This document shows positions 35,701-48,300 of a DNA stretch of 64,000 bases, one piece after another. Position 1 is the first letter of the stretch, and every line of letters begins with the position of its first letter. The stretch comes from Luidia sarsii (taxonomy: Eukaryota; Echinodermata; Asteroidea; Paxillosida; Luidiidae), in NCBI GenBank assembly GCA_949987565.1, contig OX465112.1, positions 12,354,536 through 12,418,535 on the forward strand, written 5' to 3'. The notes beneath the pieces were generated by a model. The model saw only the letters and a list, made by a program, of their open reading frames with translations, did not search any database and was not told where the DNA came from. Made by a program: the position numbers and the translations under genes.

Positions 35701-38700
35701 ATAGTTACCTTGCCTTTCAGAAAGCACTTGCCTATATTGTGTAGTTACTGTACCGGAGGATTTTGGGGAGCACTTGCAAGAAGACATGCACGTAACTTGC
35801 AGCCTATACATGCAGGTATATATCTTGGAGGCTATGATGGGAAAGCAGATTTCAATCCTTATCTTCCGGATCTTAAAAGCCCTGTCAGACATCTGGCAGG
35901 CTTGATCAGGGCCACTGTTTTAACTCATTTGAATCTTGTAGAGAGTGGGCCACTACAGTCAGCCAGTTATATGGATTGTAGTTATCCCTTGAGCCCCTCA
36001 TAGCCCTTCCCTTTGATTCCACCCTAGTCGTCTACCACCAGTGCCCTTCCCTCTGATCTCAACCTATAGTGGGCCCTTCCATTTTATCTCACCCTTTAGT
36101 GGGTCCTTCCCTTTGATTTCACCCAAAAGCAGGCCCTTCCCTTTGATCTCACCCTATAGTCTGCCTACCAGTGTTCCTCCTGTGATTGATTCCTACTACT
36201 TGCCCTTCCCTTTGATCTCACCCTGTCCATTACCAGCTTCCTCCTTTGATCCCCTCCCTATTGCTCAGTGCTCACCCTTCCTTTTGATCTCACCTTACTC
36301 TGCCTACCAGCTTGCCTTCTTTGTCCATCTTCTGTCATCCATATCTTATTCCTTGCCTCCTTTATCCCATCTGTGTTTGTCCTTGCCATTCTGCCTTTGC
36401 AAAAGGTTCAGTTATCCCTTGAGCCCATGTCTGAAAAGAGCTTTGCACTTGTCATCGAGGAAAAAAATACAAAGAAAAATCATTTCTAAAAATGCAATTG
36501 CCTGCCAAGCAGGATCTGAGTATAAACAGCTTCCATCAACAGATAGGTCTAGACTGTTGACATTGCTTATTCTGATCAGTTCCAATCCAAACATTCAGTA
36601 TGGGACGTTGGCTTCAGTTTCACTTTAGTTCCGTCAGTGAATCTGCTCTGGACAATGAGGATGTAGCTGGCCGTACAATATAGTGCCAGGGCATTATCTT
36701 GGAGAGGCATGTGCTGGTGGGTGTTCCTTCCCAATGAAAGCTGAACAGAGTGAAGAGGACGATTTCAAATGCACTTTGATCTACCAGACACTGACCGTTT
36801 TAAGCCCATTGGCAAATTCTAAGCCAGAGCCTGTCTGTGAAGTTTTTATTGCTTTTGTTTATCTATCAGCTTAAAAACCAGGGATCTCTGATGCAAATAC
36901 CCAGCACAAATAGAAACCGATACTACACAACCAAACCCAAACAGGGTTGCTAAACTTTAATAGCTTGATTTTTTTTTTTCGGATCAGATGGCTAAATTTC
37001 CATGTCGCTGTCCGTTAGTGCTAGCACAGTGGGCAGGGATGGGGGGAGGAGGGTTTTTCATCGTTTTTCTTCACGGCAGGGAAAGCCGATGATGTCGCAG
37101 GCAATGCATGGCCGTTGATGCGTAACCTTTCGTCACACTCGAGGGGATTTGACACCAGCTAGTCAATGGCGTAGTCACCCACCCCCCCTCCTTTCTCTCT
37201 CTGGTTACCATCCATGAGCGCTTGCTCATAAATAAACGCAGCATGACTAATTCTTCCGGACATTTGAAGTCAATATTTAACTGCCGGTTTTTAAACTTCA
37301 AATTCTTCACACATAGTTGATATCCATGTGTTCAGTAGGTTGTAATTTTTCACCTGCATGATTCTCCACGTTAAATGTAGAATTTTATTCAGGGGTTTTG
37401 CCCCAAGCAAAGGCCTAAGACTTTTAAAGAATCAGGATTTGTTGTAGGTAGGGCCTGCATGTATTATGATTATCATACTGTGCATTTTCTGTAGGCCTGA
37501 TACAGGAAGTGATATTTCCCCTTTGATCTTCCCCTGCCTTGATCCCTTACCTACTGCTCTCCCTTTGATCTCACCCTAGTCTGCTACTAGTGGTCCCCCT
37601 CTGATCCTTCCATACTGCTTGCCCTCCCCTTTGATCTCACCCTGGTCTGTCTACCAGCATCCCCTTTTATCCTTCCCTACTGCTTGCCCTTCCCTTTGAC
37701 CTCACCCTGGTCTGTCTATCAGTGGTCTTCTGAGGTCCCCTCCCCAGCTTGCTCTTCCCTTTGATCTCACCATAATAGTCTATCCACCAGCATTGCTCTT
37801 TTTTCCTGCCCTACTGCTGGCCCTTCCCTTTGATCTCACCCTATAGTCTGTCTATCAGGCCTTCCCTTTGATCTCACCCTATAGTCTGTCCATCAGGCTT
37901 TCCCTTTGATCTCACCCTATTGGTGTTCCTCCTTTGATCCCCTCATAGCCCTTCCCTTTGATTCCACCCTAGTCTGTCTACCGCCAGTGATCTCACCCTA
38001 TAGTGGGCCCTTCCATTTTATCTCACCATATAGTGGGTCCTTCCCTTTGATTTCACCCTATAGCAGGTCCTTCCCTTTGATTTCACCCTATAGCAGGTCC
38101 TTCCCTTTGATTTCACCCTATAGCAGGTCCTTCCCTTTGATCTCACCCTATAGTCTGCCTACCAGTGTTCCTCCTGCAATCCCCTCCCTACTGCTTGCCC
38201 TTCCCTTTGATCTCACCCTGTCCATTACCAGCTTCCTCCTTTGATCCCCTCCCTATTGCTCAGTGCTCGCCCTTCCCTTTGATCTCACCTTACTCTGCCT
38301 ACCAGCTTGCCTTCTTTGTCCATCTTCTGTCATCCATATCTTATTCCTTGCCTCCTTTATCCCATCTGTGTTTGTCCTTGCCATTCTGCCTTTGCAAAAG
38401 GTTCAGCCAGTGTGAAAAATTCAGGCCCAAATAGCCACCTCACCAGGGAACACCACCCTTTGTCAACAGCCCAACTTCTTCTTTTACAGACATAGAAGAT
38501 TGATGCCATCATGGTTATGGCATGCACTTTCATGTATCAATTTGTTGGCAAATGTTCTTTCTAAAACTCTTTCTGCACTCTGACCACCACATCTCATCTT
38601 TTGGTCATTTAAGTAGCAGCATTATTTAGTCAAATCTTTAATTGACACAAAATTATGTTGGCATGTAGACATGAATTTTTTTTTCGACTTGTAGACAAGA

Positions 38701-41700
38701 AAAAATATCTCTACAACAATACTATTCATTACAATCTATTAGTTCCAACCCACAAAATCTTTGAAGAAACCCTTATCAGGTAACCATTTCTGATTTTACT
38801 TTTCCCATTTGTTTACAGTCACCTTGAAATTAAAATGCACATTTAAATCCCTGATAATGTTTGCATGAATTAAAGTACTACTACAGTACTGGGACTTAGA
38901 TGGAATGGAAACTATTTTTGGGCAACATACAAGTTGTCCATAGATCACACAATTCATGTGAAAAATATGTAAATGTATTCCCCTTCATGTCAGTTGAAGT
39001 AGTTTAATGATACTAATTACAATATCATTTGGATTTTATTTCCTTGTAGTAGAGGTTCTTTCAGGAATTTTGATTCCTTGGTTTCAGTCAGTTGGATTGT
39101 GTAGAGTAGGTTTGTGGTGACACCATATCCGAGAATCTCTTTGTGTGAGTGAGTGTGGTTCTGAAAAGTACTGGGGGGTTTCACTCGACGTTTCTTTCAG
39201 ACAGTATGTTCTGTCCATCTTCAGGAGGAAGTTTGATTGGAAACATCCTTGAACTAATGGACAATATTTGTATGATATCTGGACCCATCCCATTCAATTC
39301 AATTCAATTCAATTTAAATTTTATTCATCGTGCAAGCATGACATTCATCCTCTCGGTTTGCATTTTAAAAGATTTCATTCATAAAAATGGCAATTTTAGC
39401 ATTATAAATTTTAAAAATTACAACCGGATACAAAGGAAATACTTAAATATTAAAATTAATCAGAGCACCCAAAAATACAACGACAAAAAAAGTGACAAGA
39501 CAGCATTCATATGAAAAATATTCATAGCAGACTGTCTGAGAAAATGGCATTCGTGTATGTGCAAAAATGCCGGGTTTCTTTTCGGAGGCTGGGGGTTAGA
39601 GGAAGTTTGATTGGCTGACAAATCCACTCTGAAAGCTGTAAATCTCAATTTGATTATCAGAACGACATCACGCTTAGGAATTGTCCTGGGAAATCATCTT
39701 GTCAGACAAGTACGCTTGACGTACTAGGTCAGATATACAGACCTTAGGGCCTTTGTGATGGGTGCTTTATGGCCCTACTCAGACTCTGTATGGAAAGATA
39801 GTCATTTTTTTATCATTGTCTTGATAGCTGTAGATCTCACTCATTGTGGCAGTGCTTTGGAGGCAATCTTTTGTGTGAAAGGAACCTCTTGTCAGAATTA
39901 ACAACTTAAGAAATTTCATGTAGCTAATTACTTTCCAGATGATTCCAAACTGTGTTTAAGATTATTGAAGATTGCAGACTGAAAGTGGTCCTGGTCCGTA
40001 AATTTTACGGTCAGCTATTCAGGTTGGAAATACCCCTGCACCGATTCCCCTTGTTATGCTTGTCAGATTTCCTCAGAGCTACACTCATTCTCAAAAGAGA
40101 TTGCATGCATGGCCAAAGCCACAAGCTTCCCACATTGTGCATATCAACTGATTTTTTAGATCCTCTGAATTGGCACAGGAATCAATGTCGCACATTCTAG
40201 GGAATGCCATGTGCAGGCCAAGATTGCCCCTGACTCAGAGAAGACGGAAACGAGACAACATACTCAAGATGCACCCTACAATTTAGTAGGCCTACCTGTA
40301 GGAATTCACAATAGTCGCAATTGGAAAGCAACTGATCAATGTCACCAGACATTGATCTTTAGAAACTCATCGCTGACCCACACTCTAGAACGAGATTTTA
40401 AACATCGTCACCTATATCTATCTCATAAATAGTCATAAAGCCAGCAACCTTCCATGCTCGAAACTAGTGTCTTGCATTTCAGTTCATAAGAGCTCTTCAT
40501 TTCTCTCGTACCCTCACATTCGCTGACTTTTGAGCAGGCACAGCAATGACAGCATACATGCTTTGACTGGTCTGTGTCTTCTGTTTTCATCCTTCCATGC
40601 TCGAAACCAGGGTCTTGCATTTAACTCTGTGTTCATAATAAGCTCTTCATTTCTCTCGTACCCCCACATTCGCTGACTTTTGAGCAGGCACAGCAATGAC
40701 ACAGGCCTTGAATTGAACGACGGCCACGACGGCCAGTGCCGTCGTTGCCCTCTTTACTGGCCGAGGTGCCCCGCAAAAATCCCCGTCTTCACGGCCACTT
40801 TGGCCGTGCCCTATTTTTACCTTGGCCGTCGTGCCCTTTTTTTGCATTGGTAAGCATATTTACAGTTGTTTTTAGACTACATGTATTTTATTTGGATTAT
40901 CGGGGAGCGATGTCAACTCGATAAGACAGAGAAGTCAAAATAATGCGCGATCGTGTCGACAACAGCCGCATTAATGTGTAACCATGCATCGGAAATAAAT
41001 AGTCGGCACCCTCAACACAAGAACGTGTGACCAACATAGAAGACGTCTAGTTTTCTGACTTTGGAGATTTGGTGCGCCAAAAGAGAGGGCGCCCTTTATC
41101 TCTTCATTTGCCAGAATGTGGAGGTTTATCCTCAATGCAAATGTACACGCGCCGTTCCAAGAGGTCTGGCCGCTGGCCGCGTTGGACAGTGACCGCAATA
41201 TTGTAACTTGCAATGTCGATGGGGACTTTGAAAGGTGACAAAAGACCCTTTTATAGAGGTTTCACTGTATGCATAGTACATGTATATAGCAGGGCATGCA
41301 AAAATGATAACTTTGTACAATTTATTTCCATTTGGCCTCTGTGCCCTTTCCCAATTTTGTTTTTTGGCCTTGGTGCCCTACCCACTGGCCTTGGTGCCCC
41401 CGAAAATTTTGCATCATTCAAGGCCAAAGTGGCCTTGCCCTAAAAATTACCAAATTCAAGGCCTGATGACAGCATATGCTTTGACTGGTCTGTGTCTTCT
41501 GTTTTCATCCTTCCATGCTCGAAACCAGGGTCTTGCATTTAACTCTGTGTTCATAATAAGCTCTTCATTTCTCTCGTACCCTCACATTCGCTGACTTTTG
41601 AGCAGGCACAGCAATGACAGCATATGCTTTGACTGGTCTGTGTCTTCTGTTTTCATCCTTCCATGCTCGAAACCAGGGTCTTGCATTTAACTCTGTGTTC

Positions 41701-44700
41701 ATAATAAGCTCTTCATTTCTCTCGTACCCTCACATTCACTGACTTTTGAGCAGGCACAGCAATGACAGCATATGCTTTGACTGGTCTGTGTCTTCTGTTT
41801 TCATCCTTCCATGCTCGAAACCAGGGTCTTGCATTTCAGTCCGTGTTCATAATAAGCTCTTCATTTCTCTCGTACCCTCACATTCACTGACTTTTGAGCA
41901 GGCACAGCAATGACAGCGTATATGCTTTGACTGGTCTGTGTCTTCTGTTTTGGACAGTGTGAAGATCTTGTTACATCTCCGTGGTGCAAGTAGAATGCTG
42001 GTTCTTGCATTCAGTCCTCGCCTCTGACTATACATAGAATGGAGATCTATTAGTCAGTGGGCCTGGTGTGGCAATATTATGTGGGGAAGATCTGGAGGGT
42101 GAGGGGTGGTGAGGGTTGATTGATCAACTGATAAAACTGCAGGCCTGCAGGGGTCTTTTGAAGAATGAAGGATGGGGGAAACGTCGGAACATTATGAGAT
42201 GCTGAAGAAGGCTGTATATTGAGAAGGACATACTGGTTATAGACAGCGCAATGTACAAAATATCTTCCCCCAAAATATGCCACTGGACCCACCGATAGAG
42301 TTAGGCTAAGCCCGACAGAAGATGAAACCTGCTATAAATTTATGACCAAAAGTGTAAATCTTATTTATTTGACTCAAATCTTGCACTTGTTCTTCCTAAA
42401 AGGTCTTTCGAGGATTGAGATAATTTTTCCCTGGCAAAAAGATGTCATTTTTTTAGCATCATCAAGCATTCTCTCTCCCGCTGAAATTTAAAGTGAAAAT
42501 GAACTCTGACATCTGACCTCTGACCCAAGCCCAGCCAAAATGATATTTTATTACCGACTTTCTGACCCAACGAAACTCTCCCTCATCCTTTACATGTACC
42601 GTATTTAGAAACAACCACCAATTTATGAATAAATGCATCATACATTTTTCATTTTGGATTGCTATTGTTGCGATGTGTTGTCAGTTGTCACATTATCCAG
42701 TTCTTCATCTCTAAAAACACTATTGCGTGCACAATATGACATTTCATGAAAATGAAGATATGCTGATAGTTTCATCATCTCCATCATCAACTCAGCAATT
42801 GATACTGATATTTTAAAGATTTTTGTTCTGAAAGAAGATATTGTAATTGTAATGTTTTTTGTGTCTTTTTATTTCTAAGATGTGTTTAACGTGCAAAATT
42901 AATTTCCCCTGACCATTTTAATCCATTCACTAATACACTAATCCATTAATCTAATGATTAGGCAATGCCCTTGTGTGCGCCCCTTGTGATGTTCCCTACC
43001 CATCAAGATTTGATGTGATTAGGATTTTTTTTAAAATCCCTTAAAAGTTATTAAGTGGATGTTTGTTTAAAACATCAGGAGCAAGTCACAGGCAGCCCAT
43101 AGAGAGACAGGTTTGAAAGGTTTGAAATTAGATAGGGAAAGATTTGCATCACTGAGAGTGTAATTCAATGAGGGTGTCTTAAGTTTGCCTTTCCCTGGTG
43201 TTAAGTCACCACTTCGTGGTCAGTGCTTTGCCTTTTTCCCGGCTTGGGGGGAAAATCTTCCTAGCATTAAAATTTTCCTTTGAATTTATATACATAGTAT
43301 CAAATATGCTTTTTGTTTCAGAGAGAGGTGCTGGAAATATTGAACAATTTTAAAAGAGCAATATTGAGCAATTTTAAGAGCAATATTGAGCAATTTTTCA
43401 TTTTACTGGACCAGAATATGAACCCAGGTTTCATGGTTTTAAATAACGTACAAGAGCTCTACCACCTGAGCTGCCCAGTCCTTTAGTTGGGGGATTCCCA
43501 AATGGCCAACTATGTTTGTTTTGTTCAAATCCAGAAGCCATTGTAGGAAGATTCACAAACGTGTATTAGACATTATAAAAGTCAAAAAAATCAATGAAAA
43601 ACTGACTGGGAACTTTAATATTGAGAACCAGAGCGCTGAAAGGCAAAACCAGAGGTCTCGGATTCAAATCCCGTTCTAGTCAAAGTTTTCTTTGCCTTTT
43701 TGTTTTAAATTATAAAAGTGTGAATCATAAACAAAATTGCCAGGTATCCAAAAACCTATATACTGGGTATAACAAATATGGAAAATTATCCTTCCTCCAT
43801 GAGTAAATTTATTTATCTTCCTGATAGGGTATACTACATTGTATTTAGAAATTGATTTTTATTAAGTGAGAACAAAGCAACTTCATCTATTTATGTGAGG
43901 AGACAGATTTGCTTAGTAAGTAGAAAAATATTTTGTATGGTCACAATCTTAGGTGAATTTGCATTTGCAATGTCTAAATGTTTAATTTCTTTCAAAAAAA
44001 AAATTAATTAATGTAAGTGTATCTTGAAAAGAAAGGAGCTTCCATGTGTGAAATTATTGGAGGCAAAACCAGCTGACACTTTTCACAATTTTGACGGGAG
44101 AGACATTCTAGAAGGTAATGCGACAAAATTGCGTGGATTTGAAAGTGTGGCGTATAATAAGAGCCTATTGTTGATTTCCAAATCCTGTTTATAGCGGTCT
44201 GTAATGGAAGACCCGCTTTGGGGGATGCATGACTCACCTTGTATGGCCATGATTTGCATCATTTTCCTTACTCTGGAGTGTAAACAATTTAGATGGTGCA
44301 GGGGAAGAGCGAACTTTCCCATCTCCTATTTCCAAGCATAAAGTTCTTTGTGGAGGGACGATTAATGTGTGGTGTACAGTGGTGAAGATTGTGGCTTTGT
44401 GAAAACTCTAGATGTATTTGGTGCTTTGCATAGGTTGTAGCGTTAGGATGTCAACATGCTTTGACTACAGTGGGCGAAAGGTTGTAATCATTCTAAATCT
44501 TCTGCCTTTTGAGGAAGGTCCTGCTAGGGATACAAAGTTAGATGCGTGATATTTTTTTTTCCTATTTGGGTCATTTAATATATAGACAGAAAGCAACATT
44601 TTAGCAACATTTTGGGATTACATTTTGAATTTTAGGATTGAGAGAAGTACAACTGATCATCTGCATTGATTAGGCCTATATAATTATTCATTTTAATGTA

Positions 44701-45338
44701 TTTTTCTAAAGTTCTTTATTTTAGGTTTTCATTTTCCTATTTATTTTTCTATCTCTTAATTGTGTTCTTATCATTCTGCATTTGAAACCTTTTTTTTTTT
44801 TAGATGTACAGTACATGATTTCTTTCTTTTTCAAAAGACGGAAATGCTCCTCCAAATGATGGTGAATTTAAAACTAAACCTTTCAGGAAAAAATACTTTG
44901 ATACAAGGGTCTTTATGACCATCTCATTTTATGCATGATTGACAATTTGTTTTTTAGAGAACTAATTTTCTATGTTTCGTAGTGAAATCATTATCATTTA
45001 TTGGAACTTATTTGTGGTTAACTGTTCACATGCAACAGTGGAAGTCTCTGTTGTGGATGAATATAAAAAATGTATAATTTTGACACTTTCTCTCAATAAT
45101 AGCAAAAAGAAGAATGACATTAGCAAAAGGGCATTACACTTCTGGCATATCCTGAATGGCGGGTACACTGTACAATGCATGCATGCATCCGTCTCCTAGG
45201 CAATGGTTACCGTGGCACTGCTAGCATCATTCCTCATCCTCATCCCTATATACACTACTTCCCATCTACCCCCTCTCCTTGGATGAATGCGTTGATGAGT
45301 CATCACTGGATTCTGCCTCCCCCCTCTCTCTCTCTCTC

Positions 45339-45371
<33 letters not shown>

Positions 45372-48300
45372 TTCCATCCCCTCTCTGTATCTGTCTCTCC
45401 CTCTCTACCTCGCTCCCTCTCTCCCTCTCTCCCTCTCTCCGTCTCTTCCCTCTCCCCTCTCTCTCTATCTCTCTTTCTCTCGTCCATCTTTCTTCTCTCT
45501 CTCTCCCCTCCTCTCCCCCTGCCTCTCTCCCTCTCTCCCTCTCTCCCTCTCTCCCTCTCTCCCTCTCTCCCTCTCTCCCTCTCTCCCTTTCTCCCTCTCT
45601 CCCTCTCTCCCTTTCTCCCCTCCTCTCCCCCTCCCTTCCTCTCCCCCTCTCTCCCTCCCTCTCTCCCCATCTTCCTCTCTCCCCCTCTCCCTCTCTCCCC
45701 TCTCTCTCCACCCTCTCACCCTGATCTAAACAATGATTTACCTCTACTACTCTCTACCTCGCTCCCTCTCTCTCTCTCTCCCTCTCTCCGTCTCTTCCCT
45801 CTCCCCTCTCTCTCTATCTCTCTTTCTCTCGTCCATCTTTCTTCTCTCTCTCTCCCCTCCTCTCCCCCTGCCTCTCTCCCTCTCTCCCTCTCTCCCTCTC
45901 TCCCTCTCTCCCTCTCTCCCTCTCTCCCTCTCTCCCTCTCTCCCTTTCTCCCCTCCCCTCCTCTCCCCCTCCCTTCCTCTCCCCCTCTCTCCCTCCCTCT
46001 CTCCCCATCTTCCTCTCTCCCCCTCTCCCTCTCTCCCCTCTCTCTCCACCCTCTCACCCTGATCTAAACAATGATTTATTGTCGTGCTTGAGCGAGGACA
46101 ATGATTCCTCATGGGATTGTTATTGCCGGGCATCGTATGTCGCTTTGCCCCCCCCCCCCTCCTCCCCTCCCCTCCCTCATGTCTCTCGTTACTCTCAGGG
46201 TCTCACTGCCTACTCATCAGTGAAGCATTTTCAATTACGGTAGTAGTAACACTCTGGTTATGCCTTGGTCTGTATCTCAGCTTGTCTGCTCCTCTCTCCC
46301 AACCCTTCCCCATCCACCAACACCTTTTTGTCTCTCTCTCTCTCTGATGAATGTAATACAAATTTCAAACTGTAATACAAATTTCAAACTGTAACTGGGT
46401 TGACCACCAGTAAGGTATCAGAATTTAGTGTTAGTATTATGTCAGAGTGGCTATGAATGTTTTTTGCACGCATGACTAACAGAGAACACAGGTTGTTTAA
46501 AGATGATGTAAGTAAAATAAGATGATATACAAAGATGTTGCAAACTGCTTACTGACTAAAATTACCAAAATGCAAATTTTGAGAAATTAAAAGAAGTCAA
46601 ACAAATAAAGGTGAAAAACTGACTGTCAAAAATTAGGAGGGCCTGACATTTTGATCCTAGCAGGATAATAGCTTTCCATATTAACTTTCCATATGGTTAC
46701 TGTGCATCTCTCATCACCTTGCGATTGATCGTATGTAACGATACAAATTTCATGAAATCGCCCACTAGATGGATTTGCCAGTTCCTGAAAATGACAACAA
46801 TATGTTATTACTCATAAAGTTAGAGGGCCAGGAGTGGATTTCACAAAGCCTAATGATACATCGTAACTCAACTTATGATGTAGCCTATAACCCTTCATAA
46901 GTTCTAATAATTTGTATGGTTTCTGTGCATTGCCCATCGTCTTGTGATTGATCATAAGCTACGATGACTTTGATGAGATTGATCACAATTTTTTCAATCC
47001 TAGCACAATTTTTCTTTAAGGCAGACATAAAACTTCACTGAAAGCATAGGATACAGATAACGTTCCTTGAAATGTTGACGCATTTATTGCGTGCAGTTGG
47101 GTTTGTCCATTTCTGTAGCCCGACCAAATCTGAATTTTCTCATAATGCGCATTATTACCGATCAACCTTGTAATCCCATGACCTTGGTTTTGACAAGCCC
47201 TCAACTTGAAGATGACCCAGAACGAAATCCAATTAACTGAGGTAAGAGGAAAATATTTTGAAAAACCTTCATCCGATCTTCTCCCCCTGTGGAACTGAGG
47301 TAATTTCTCTCACCTTCAACCAACATGGGGGAAGGGGGACTCCATTGGAATGATAGAAATTAGCTGGCCATTCTAGGGTCGATAGATCCAACTTTGTGAT
47401 CACCCCCCCCCCCTTCTCCCTCTCTCCCTCACTTTACTGCAATCGTAATCTTGTAGTGAGCCGGAAACTATTTGACACCCAGGAATCTGTCCTTGTCTAC
47501 TCCAACGACAAAAAATCACAAACGTAAACATTGGCTGATGGATGTTTCCACAGGGGGCATTGACATGTAATGGAAAACTTCATTTTGGAAATTGGTCTCA
47601 GCAATCACATGATAATATATTCTCAAACAAATGCCAATCAAACTGCAGGTGAACTCAGGATTGGATAATGAGAAGGAAAATTCATAAAAGGAATACACAT
47701 GGTCCAGTTTACATTTCTAGTTTTGGTTCTACTCAATAAGGTTTTGTTCATCTACGATTTTTGATTTTGAAGAACAGATGGTCAGTGGAGGAGGGAGATA
47801 TGGAAGCTGGCTTTGAGTTTGGAACTTGAAGGGGAAAGGGCCATTTCTTGAAAAGAGATGAATGGACAATTCCAGCGGAATATTAGAGACACTAAGACTT
47901 AGGCTCTTAGCAACAAAGACCATGGCATTCGCGCCATCCAAGTCAGTGTTATGACTTGTCAAAAAGATCAAAACCTTGCTGAAAATCAGATGGATCTCTC
48001 CTTTTTCTAATGCCGGTAGCATGTTTATTTATGTTAAATAATCTCAAATTTAATGCAAGATACATTTACTGCAGACGTGCTGAAATCTTGGCCGGCCTGA
48101 AATTGCCCAGAACTCCCGCAGAACGAATGAATTGCTTGACTGGAGTCTTAATGGACTCATTCGACTCATTCATTTTCCCGTGTTCTTGTTTTCTCGCACG
48201 CACGACTGGAGCCAATTTGTGTCTCGCAATCGCTCGGAATCTGATGAGCGATGTCTTTGACTTGGTCTATGAGGTGGGAATAAAGAGGGCTGCTATGGAA

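Noticed and set aside
36041..36628. 195-codon Pro/Ser-rich frame
   Set aside because: It is created by the CCTTTGATCTCACC minisatellite; its period explains the frame.
40441..41960. CRISPR-like or other prokaryotic repeat array
   Set aside because: Units are contiguous 148-bp satellites without spacers, in an animal intron.
45175..46133. Long open frames on both strands (up to 262 codons) in the CT region
   Set aside because: They translate to Ser/Leu/Pro or Arg/Glu/Gly repeats produced by a CT microsatellite; no splice or start context.
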